A stretch of 64,000 nt of DNA from Gammaproteobacteria bacterium. GTDB taxonomy: Bacteria; Pseudomonadota; Gammaproteobacteria; Enterobacterales; Neiellaceae. Position numbers and translations under genes: made by a program. The notes below the pieces were generated by a model, which made no database searches, had not been told where the DNA came from, and was given only the letters and a program-made list of their open reading frames with translations. This document shows positions 16,555 through 21,737 of this stretch, in pieces (within the stretch, counting starts at the first letter, position 1; each line of letters opens with the position of its first letter). Where the stretch lies: positions 1-64,000 of the forward strand of contig JAFOOX010000063.1 of the NCBI GenBank assembly GCA_017425245.1, in the 5' to 3' direction.

Positions 16555-16640
16555 GCCTAACGGTAATCAACGACGATTATGGTTCACGTGACTGTTTTTT
16601 CGCCTGAATCACCGAGGAAGTCAAGTAGGCCGTGCGTGTA
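16555..16640 (-). other. Degenerate attC-like site upstream of the HEPN gene
   Basis: On the minus strand GTTAGGC (16561-16555) ends a stretch that starts with GCCTACT near 16640. GGTGAT near 16612-16617 can pair with ATTACC near 16562-16567 through one wobble, next to the outer boxes. The pairing is weaker than in the 15890-15964 site, so this could be a decayed attC or chance; the perfect R'-type core is the main evidence. Confidence 0.35.
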
Positions 16641-16662
16641 AAGCGAGCCGTGCGCGACTTCG

Positions 16663-16999
16663 CCCCCCCTTGCTCACCACCCGCCCAGCGGTAAGCCTCC
16701 GCACGGCCAGCCGGACGTAGGGGTTGAGGCAACAGGACGTTGCCGAAAGCCACTATGGGCCATGGAGGGCACATTGTGGCGACCCCGGAGGCCGGCAGAA
16801 CGAGCAACAGCACTAAATGGTGGTGAGCTTGGGGGCGCCCGGGTGTGCAGAGGGGCGTGGCGATACGCCCCTCTGCCCCAGCGCGAGGTGGGCAACCTCG
16901 CATTCCGCTGCCACGCAGTGGCAGATCTGCTGCGGCGCAGCCGCAATCTCGCGCCGCAGGCGCAGTGCCAGCGAAGTTTGGCCGCCGCCGCTCCGGCGG
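16663..16999 (+). ncRNA. Candidate structured RNA / dispersed repeat, copy C
   Basis: P1 joins 16666-16669 and 16672-16681 with 16819-16828 and 16831-16834 across TT/TT. P2 is GCGG 16688-16691 with CCGC 16699-16702. P3 is GGGGT 16720-16724 with ACCCC 16782-16786. P4 is GGCAAC 16728-16733 with GTTGCC 16739-16744, loop AGGAC. P5 is GCCAC 16749-16753 with GTGGC 16776-16780, extended inward by ATG/CAT. P6 is a perfect 12-bp stem, 16847-16858 with 16865-16876. P7 is GCGAGGT 16883-16889 with ACCTCGC 16895-16901, wholly different in sequence from copy A yet paired. Mini-hairpins with GCA triloops follow at 16908-16924, 16931-16945 and 16951-16963. Confidence 0.65.
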
Positions 17000-17018
17000 A
17001 ATCAGCGCACCGGTCCAA

Positions 17019-17077
17019 TGACCGAGCCGCTCAGGTGATTAACACTAAGGCCACCCCAAGTCACCTGAATAACCGGG
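17019..17077. terminator. Imperfect hairpin downstream of yoeB
   Basis: CAGGTGA (near 17034) pairs with TCACCTG (near 17061), supported by outer GAGCC/GGGCTC. The loop is about 20 nt and there is no T-tract, so it is a poor intrinsic terminator; it may instead be a remnant of a recombination site. It separates repeat copy C from the yoeB stop. Confidence 0.3.
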
Positions 17078-17080
17078 CTC

Positions 17081-17344
17081 TTACTCGTAGTGGTAGCGGC
17101 ATGAGATTATCGTTATGGCGCTGTCGTCAACGGCATAGACCAGGCGATTGGTATCATCAATTCTGCGAGACCAAAAACCAGACAAATTCATCTTTAATGG
17201 TTCGGGTTTGCCAATGCCGTCAAATGGCGCCCTTTTGATATCTTCGATGATCTTGTTGATCCGCTTTAGTGTTTTCTTATCTTGAGTTTGCCAATAGAGA
17301 TAATCTGACCAGGCATCATCGGTCCATGTGAGCAATCTACTCAT
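17081..17344 (-). CDS. yoeB: Toxin YoeB (RelE-superfamily mRNA interferase)
   Basis: 87 aa, close to E. coli YoeB (84). Family landmarks: LLTWTDDAWSDYLYWQTQDKK, RINKIIEDIKRAPFDGIGKPEPLK, and the C-terminal IISCRYHYE with the His-Tyr end of the active site. YoeB cleaves mRNA at the ribosomal A site and is neutralised by YefM. Its ATG at 17344 overlaps the end of yefM (8 bp), the standard arrangement. A TTG one codon upstream is also possible. Confidence 0.93.
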   Translation of the reverse strand: MSRLLTWTDDAWSDYLYWQTQDKKTLKRINKIIEDIKRAPFDGIGKPEPLKMNLSGFWSRRIDDTNRLVYAVDDSAITIISCRYHYE

Positions 17345-17591
17345 CAATCAGATCCCTGATTTGGCTCTTACCCTGCCGATATTGCTCGATGGATCTCGAT
17401 AAATGAACTGCATTGGCCGGTGATTTCAGAAGATGGACGGTCTCCATGAGGCTGTTGTAATAGTCGAGTGACATGACAACTGCATCTTCTGCATCCCGAC
17501 GGGTGATGATGGTACAGTCAGCATCATTAACCACCTGATCCAAAACACTTTTAAGATTATTTCTGGCCTCTGTGAACGACACTATGTTCAT
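17337..17591 (-). CDS. yefM: Antitoxin YefM (Phd/YefM family)
   Basis: 84 aa. The N-terminal DNA-binding half reads NIVSFTEARNNLKSVLDQVV and continues with TIITRRDAEDAVVMSLDYYNSLMET; the C-terminal half that wraps the toxin is charged. It has a good ribosome site (AGGGAAGG) and overlaps yoeB. YefM and the YefM-YoeB complex repress their own promoter; TGTACA-type boxes are visible upstream. The pair sits between repeat copies C and D in the accessory region. Confidence 0.93.
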   Translation of the reverse strand: MNIVSFTEARNNLKSVLDQVVNDADCTIITRRDAEDAVVMSLDYYNSLMETVHLLKSPANAVHLSRSIEQYRQGKSQIRDLIDE

Positions 17592-17618
17592 CCGCCTTCC
17601 CTCACCTGCTCGCTAAGT

Positions 17619-17652
17619 GGTACAAGTGTAGCCGTGCGGGATTACATGTACA
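17619..17652 (-). promoter_or_regulatory. Putative YefM-YoeB operator
   Basis: A perfect TGTACA (17647-17652) and a near match GGTACA (17619-17624) lie 28-61 nt upstream of the yefM start. TGTACA is the hexamer core recognised by YefM in E. coli, where two such sites lie near the promoter. Spacing differs from E. coli, and binding is inferred. Confidence 0.5.
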
Positions 17653-17725
17653 AGATACTGAGCATGTCAGCCAATCATAACTACAGGTAACAGTGTTAAT
17701 AGCGAGCGCAGGGCAATCGCCTTTA

Positions 17726-18019
17726 CCCCTTGCTCACCACCTGCTCGGCGCTGGCTAATGCAAGGCCAGGCGGGCGGAGGGGGTGAGCTGGCAGGGATGC
17801 CGGCGAAAGCAAATCTGGGCAGGACAGCCCATATTTGCGACCCCGTAGCCCGGCAGAACTAACCACTGCAGTAAATGGTGGTGAGCTTGGGGGCCGGCTG
17901 GTGGTGCAGGAGGAGGGTCCGGCCACCCTCCTCCTGCCCGTCGTGCGGGCGCGGAAGCCCGCTCCGCTGCGGCGCAGCCGCAATCTGGCCACGCAGTGGC
18001 ATCACCGCCGCGTAGCGGC
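17726..18019 (+). ncRNA. Candidate structured RNA / dispersed repeat, copy D
   Basis: P1 joins 17726-17729 and 17732-17741 with 17877-17886 and 17889-17892 across TT/TT. P3 is GGGGT 17780-17784 with ACCCC 17840-17844. P4 is GCTGGC 17787-17792 with GCCGGC 17799-17804, including a T-G pair that would be an A-C mismatch on the other strand; the loop is AGGGAT. P5 is 17809-17820 with 17827-17838, loop AGGACA. P6 is a perfect 13-bp stem GCAGGAGGAGGGT (17906-17918) with 17925-17937, unrelated in sequence to the P6 of copies B and C. P7 is 17945-17950 with 17957-17962. Mini-hairpins: 17968-17982, 17988-18000 and 18007-18019. It ends about 80 nt before the VOC gene. Confidence 0.65.
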
Positions 18020-18101
18020 AACAACCAGCAATCGCAACTTGCCACCTACCACCAACCCCGTGCACCCTCACGCCTCCGCCAGCGGCAAAAAAGGAACTGC
18101 C

Positions 18102-18506
18102 ATGCACCCCAAAATCAGCCTGATCACCCTCGGCGTTGCCGATCTGCCACGGGCCATTGCCTTTTATGAGCAGGGGCTGGGGTTGCCGCGCCATCCGCTG
18201 GAGAGCGACGGCGTGGCCTTTTTTGCCCTGAATGGCACCTGGCTGTCGCTCTTTCCTCGGCAGGAGCTGGCCAAGGATATCGGCATCAGCGATCAGCAGC
18301 CGGCGGGTTTTTCCGGCATCACTCTGGCCCACAATGTCGCCAGCAAAGCCGAGGTAGATGCGGTTCTGGCCCAGGCCGTGGCGGCAGGCGCCACCTTGGT
18401 CAAGGCGGCGCAGGAGGTGTTCTGGGGCGGATATTCCGGCTACTTCCAGGACCCGGACGGCCATTACTGGGAAGTCGCCTTTAACCCCTTTATGGATCTG
18501 ACCTGA
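18102..18506 (+). CDS. VOC-superfamily (glyoxalase/bleomycin-resistance fold) protein
   Basis: 134 aa, one two-module beta-alpha-beta-beta-beta fold: SLITLGVADLPRAIAFYEQGLGLP starts the first module and ITLAHNVASKAEVDAVLAQAVAAGATLVK the second. GYFQDPDGHYWEVAFNP is the family's closing motif with a probable metal-binding Glu. An AAGGAA ribosome site precedes the ATG. The substrate (glyoxal, antibiotic or other) cannot be inferred, and no partner gene is adjacent. Confidence 0.85.
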   Translation: MHPKISLITLGVADLPRAIAFYEQGLGLPRHPLESDGVAFFALNGTWLSLFPRQELAKDIGISDQQPAGFSGITLAHNVASKAEVDAVLAQAVAAGATLVKAAQEVFWGGYSGYFQDPDGHYWEVAFNPFMDLT

Positions 18507-18542
18507 AACGGCTCAGAGGGTGCTGCTGAAGCCGCGGCGGGA

Positions 18543-19256
18543 TTAGCGATCCCAGCCGCAGCCAGGCTCGTCACTGGCAAAGCAGTCCAGCCGCATCTCA
18601 TCCAGATAGAACTTCGGCAAGTCGGCGAGTTTGCTCCACGCCTCAACGGCGGTGGAGTCTTCAAACTCGTTCTTGCCGCTGGTGGTTTTCTTTTTGGCGG
18701 TCAGGTAGTTGATGCTGGTTTCGCTGATCTCGCCGCTGTTGCGTGAGAATGACTGCATGTCATAACCGATCAGGCGCAGGCGCTGCCCTTCCAGACGCAG
18801 GGTGAAGTGGTTGGTGGTCACCCCATAGCTGCCGCAGCTGAGCCAGTAGCCCAAGGTGATCATCAGCTTGCCACCGCGCACGGCGATCCCGCCCTGCTCC
18901 AGCAAGGGATCGGCCAGACAGGGCACCTCGGCATCATGTTCGCTGGGCAGCAGATCATCACGGCTCAGCAGCGGCTGATAGCCAGCGGAGGTGTTGGCCA
19001 GAATCAGCAGACGGCGCGGGTTGAGATTCAGCAGTGGCGCACCCAGGCTGTCATTGGGCTTGAGGTTGGCGGCAGCGGTCTGCTCCAGCACCAGAACCTC
19101 GTCATCCGCGCCATCCTTGGTCAGATCGCCGGTCGCCCGCGCCACCTGCTTCCAGCCTGCAGGCACCCAGGCCGCAAGCGCCGTCTCAGCACTCGCCACC
19201 ACCGGCCCCGCCACCAGCAACAGCCCAAGCAGTCCAGAACATACGTGCGTCATCAA
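18543..19256 (-). CDS. Secreted protein of unknown function
   Basis: 237 aa with a clear signal peptide (CSGLLGLLLVAGPVVASAE). The mature part begins AWVPAGWKQVARATGDLTKDGADDEVLVLEQ; DLTKDGADDEV resembles a calcium-binding FG-GAP/dockerin-like loop. Cys residues at PCLADP, LSCGSYG, LDCFASDEPGCG suggest disulfides, consistent with periplasmic location. It converges on the VOC gene with a 36-bp gap. No family name assigned. Confidence 0.65.
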   Translation of the reverse strand: MMTHVCSGLLGLLLVAGPVVASAETALAAWVPAGWKQVARATGDLTKDGADDEVLVLEQTAAANLKPNDSLGAPLLNLNPRRLLILANTSAGYQPLLSRDDLLPSEHDAEVPCLADPLLEQGGIAVRGGKLMITLGYWLSCGSYGVTTNHFTLRLEGQRLRLIGYDMQSFSRNSGEISETSINYLTAKKKTTSGKNEFEDSTAVEAWSKLADLPKFYLDEMRLDCFASDEPGCGWDR

Positions 19257-19456
19257 GGGTCAATCCTCCGTGATCATTAAATGCAAAGCTCGGTCAGCGC
19301 CGCCGGCTGCAGGCGTGAGCGGCAGTCTAACCGGCAGCAGGCCACAGCCGCTGTGACCGGTTCAGGAGATGGCGACCAGCAGCAGACGCACCGAGCCACT
19401 GCCCGAAGATTAATACCGGCATCGAATCTCCCTGTGCATGAATGACCCCCATGCCC
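19257..19456. other. Spacer between the secreted-protein gene and the 105-aa gene
   Basis: Two hundred bases presumably holding the promoter of the secreted-protein gene. I found no clear promoter, terminator or structured element, and the minus-strand open frame across it is a frame-shifted shadow of the next gene. Confidence 0.35.
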
Positions 19457-19774
19457 TCACACCAGCCGCGACACATCCTTCTGGGTTTCCGGCGAAAACT
19501 GGCTGAACTGCTCATCGCTGAGCACCCCATAGCGGCGTAGCAGCAGGATTTTTTCAAAGGCACTGTTGCGGCTAAGGCCGTCGAACATCTCGACGATGCG
19601 CTTATCTTCGGTAGCCAGCAGCCGCCACAACGCCAAATAGCGCTCATGCTCCCGCCCCTCTCGCCCAGCGGCAAGCTGGTCCACCTGCTGAAAGATCCGC
19701 TCACAAGCCACCGCCAGCAGCCCATCTTTCAGCCGACTCAGCACTTTCCAGTCTCGTTCTGGGACAGAGGACAT
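19457..19774 (-). CDS. Conserved small soluble protein, unknown function
   Basis: 105 aa, all-helical by composition: MSSVPERDWKVLSRLKDGLL, then RYLALWRLLATEDKRIVEMFDGLSRN and LLLRRYGVLSDEQFSQFSPE. Similar short proteins occur widely in Proteobacteria without a known role. It starts 9 nt after the fic stop on the same strand, so it is probably cotranscribed with fic. Whether it acts as a Fic partner is unknown: no inhibitory helix motif is seen in it, and the Fic protein carries its own. Confidence 0.65.
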   Translation of the reverse strand: MSSVPERDWKVLSRLKDGLLAVACERIFQQVDQLAAGREGREHERYLALWRLLATEDKRIVEMFDGLSRNSAFEKILLLRRYGVLSDEQFSQFSPETQKDVSRLV

Positions 19775-19783
19775 TGGGTTCTC

Positions 19784-20932
19784 CTAATGTAGTTCTGACG
19801 ATAGATGGTCCTGGCCAAGACGATTTAACTCGTAACTGGTGCTGCGCCCGCCCGCCCCCAGTTTGCTTAGCACGGCGAGCGCCAGCAGCTCGTTGATGTC
19901 ACGCAGGGCAGTATCGGCAGAGCACTTGGCAATGGCCGCCCACTTGCCACTGGTGAGCTTGCCGTCAAAGCCGTCCAGCAGCCGATTAAGCAATTTCACC
20001 TGACGTGGGTTTAATGGCGCCGTAGCCCACTGCTGCCAAAAACGGGCCTTGAACAACACCGCATCCAGCCCCTGCTGCGCCTGATCAATCGCTCGATGGA
20101 GGGTGGCAAGAAACCAGCTTAGCCAAGCAGTGACATCCAGCGTGCCCTTCTGTGTCTGCTCCAGAATGTCGTAGTAGGCCTTGCGCTCACGCTGGATCTG
20201 CGCCGACAGGCTGTAAAAGCGCTGGGGGCTGCCATCGGCTCGGGCCAGCAACAGATCGCCGATGGCGCGGGCCATACGGCCATTGCCGTCATCAAAGGGA
20301 TGCAGGGTGACAAACCAGAGATGCCCAAGGCCCGCCTTGATCAACGCGGGCTGCTGCGATGGACCATTCAGCCAGGCCAGAAAGCGGCTGATCTCTGCCT
20401 CTAGGCATGCCGCTGGCGGTGCCTCGAAGTGCACCCGCTGGCGCCCCACAGGGCCAGACACGACCTGCATCGGCCCTGTTGCGTCATCGCGCCAACGGCC
20501 GATGCTGATGGGGGTCAGGCCGGAATAACCCGAAGGGAAAAGCGCCGCATGCCAACCGAACAGCCGCTGTTGCGACACCGGATCATGGCAATGGCCGGTA
20601 GCATTGAGCACCATCTCCACCACCCCTTCGACGTGCCGATCAACGGGCGCCAAAGCACCGATATCAACCCCCAACCGCCGGGCAATGCTTGAGCGCACCG
20701 ACTCGACATTAAGCCGCTCACCCTCGATCTCGCTGGTTTTCACCACATCTTCAGTCAGTACCGCCAGACTAGCTTGAGCACGCAGGGCCATGCCGACATC
20801 AGCCAGCCGCCCCATCAAGTGCCCCTGAGCACGGCTAACCCCAGCCATGGCCTCCGCCAATGCCGCCAGATCAAAACGCCAGCTCGGCCAGTCACTGGCC
20901 TGCCAGATATAGTGGGGATCGCTGCTTTTCAT
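19784..20932 (-). CDS. Fic-family protein (class II, DUF4172-Fic)
   Basis: 382 aa. N-terminal DUF4172-type segment, then KTSEIEGE, which fits the (S/T)xxxE(G/N) inhibitory helix, so autoinhibition is built in. The Fic core carries HPFDDGNGRMAR with catalytic His211, and the C-terminus (KWAAIAKCSADTALRDINELL) resembles a winged helix. Fic proteins transfer AMP from ATP to protein hydroxyls; the target is unknown. An array of alternating palindromic arms lies just upstream and may be the site of autoregulation through the C-terminal helix-turn-helix. Confidence 0.9.
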   Translation of the reverse strand: MKSSDPHYIWQASDWPSWRFDLAALAEAMAGVSRAQGHLMGRLADVGMALRAQASLAVLTEDVVKTSEIEGERLNVESVRSSIARRLGVDIGALAPVDRHVEGVVEMVLNATGHCHDPVSQQRLFGWHAALFPSGYSGLTPISIGRWRDDATGPMQVVSGPVGRQRVHFEAPPAACLEAEISRFLAWLNGPSQQPALIKAGLGHLWFVTLHPFDDGNGRMARAIGDLLLARADGSPQRFYSLSAQIQRERKAYYDILEQTQKGTLDVTAWLSWFLATLHRAIDQAQQGLDAVLFKARFWQQWATAPLNPRQVKLLNRLLDGFDGKLTSGKWAAIAKCSADTALRDINELLALAVLSKLGAGGRSTSYELNRLGQDHLSSELH

Positions 20933-20969
20933 CCGGTGATTATGGCGACAGTCGCCCAGCGCGCCAACT

Positions 20970-21012
20970 ATTCACCGCAAAATTTGCGGCGAATAACCAC
21001 CTTATTCGCCGC
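20970..21012. promoter_or_regulatory. Three alternating inverted arms upstream of fic
   Basis: The arms are TTCACCGCAAA (near 20971), TTTGCGGCGAA (near 20983) and TTATTCGCCGC (21002-21012). The second and third form a perfect 11-bp hairpin, GCGGCGAATAA (20986-20996) with 21002-21012, loop CCACC; the first and second form a near-perfect palindrome. The array begins about 40 nt upstream of the fic start. It looks like a multi-site operator; the binding protein is inferred to be Fic itself. Confidence 0.5.
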
Positions 21013-21043
21013 AGGCGCCGGCCGTCATGAAGAGGCAAGTGGC

Positions 21044-21092
21044 GAGATGCGAGTAGCGAGTAGCGAGTAGCGAGTAGCGAGTAGCGAGTAGC
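21044..21092. repeat. 7-bp tandem repeat GAGTAGC
   Basis: Six perfect copies of GAGTAGC at 21051-21092, preceded by one variant copy GAGATGC (21044-21050). The locus is intergenic. A 7-bp unit is prone to slippage, so copy number may vary between strains. Confidence 0.9.
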
Positions 21093-21191
21093 GAACGACA
21101 CCACTGCCGAGCATGACGCAGTATTCCCCAACCCCTAGATCACCGCCCGCACGGCGCCAAATAACCCACGGCCAGCCAAGCATGGCGATGA

Positions 21192-21600
21192 TCTACCGCT
21201 TGAGCAGCGACGTCACTAGGCCGCAGCCAGCCACGGCATTGGGGCTGCTGGCGGGTCGAGGCAACAGGAAGTTGCCGAGAGCGAGCCCGGCACAGGGAAG
21301 TGCCGTCGAGCGGCCTGCCAGCAGCACCGGAACAGGCCACCGATTCCGATAGCGCTGCTCTTGCGGGCCGCCGGTGGGTGCAGGGAGGCCGTGCGGAAAC
21401 GGCCTCCCTGCCCGTCGTGCGGGCGCGGCAGCCCGCTCCGTGCGCCGTAGGCGCAACTGCCGCGTAGCGGTAATTCAAGGCCCGGCCAGCGCCGGCCGGT
21501 CGGCGCTCTTATCAAATCGCTACGCGATTTGTCTTAATGCCTGCCGCTTAGCGGCATTAAATCCGGAAATCCCCCCAGCCCCCCTTTGCCAAAGTGGGGT
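21192..21600 (+). ncRNA. Candidate structured RNA / dispersed repeat, copy E (composite)
   Basis: The most diverged copy and the best test of structure. P1 joins CCGC 21196-21199 and GAGCAGCG 21202-21209 with CGCTGCTC 21353-21360 and GCGG 21363-21366: the same TT/TT loop but unrelated helix sequence. P3 is GCTGCTGGC 21244-21252 with GCCAGCAGC 21317-21325. P4 is 21260-21265 with 21271-21276, loop AGGAA. P5 is GGCAC 21289-21293 with GTGCC 21300-21304, loop AGGGAA. P6 is a perfect 13-bp stem, 21380-21392 with 21399-21411. P7 is 21419-21424 with 21431-21436. Mini-hairpins, a GCGCCG hairpin (21489-21506), AAATCGC/GCGATTT (21514-21530), TGCCGC/GCGGCA (21542-21556) and a G-rich hairpin (21575-21599) follow. 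A partial second head lies upstream at 21136-21178. Confidence 0.65.
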
Positions 21601-21677
21601 AACAGCCTGCCAGCATCAGCGCCAGCTGGGCCTGTTACTACCTCCGTACGCACAGCGGTGCTAACCACACCAACAAA

Positions 21678-21707
21678 CAGGGCCCGCTAACGGGCCCTGT
21701 TTTGTTT
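21678..21707 (+). terminator. Intrinsic terminator downstream of copy E and rluB
   Basis: CAGGGCCCG (21678-21686), loop CTAA, CGGGCCCTG (21691-21699), then TTTTGTTT. The T-tract is best on the plus strand, downstream of repeat copy E; on the minus strand a weaker TTTGTT tract would serve rluB, so it may act in both directions. Confidence 0.8.
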
Positions 21708-21737
21708 GACGCTGAGCGGGCAGCAAGCCCGCCGCTG

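Noticed and set aside
16384-16607. Short plus-strand frame opposite the HEPN gene
   Set aside because: Antisense to the HEPN gene start with no ribosome site or domain.
364-18019. CRISPR array
   Set aside because: The hairpin repeats are not direct repeats of constant length with unique spacers, and no cas gene is present.
14240-18019. Repeat copies as attC sites
   Set aside because: They are about 300-400 bp with several separate hairpins and lack GTTRRRY/RYYYAAC end boxes; only the 15890-15964 site fits attC.
117-21600. IscB/HEARO omega RNA, group I or group II intron
   Set aside because: The multi-branched layout invited these, but no iscB, tnpB, reverse transcriptase or intron core motif was recognised in or near any copy; left unassigned.
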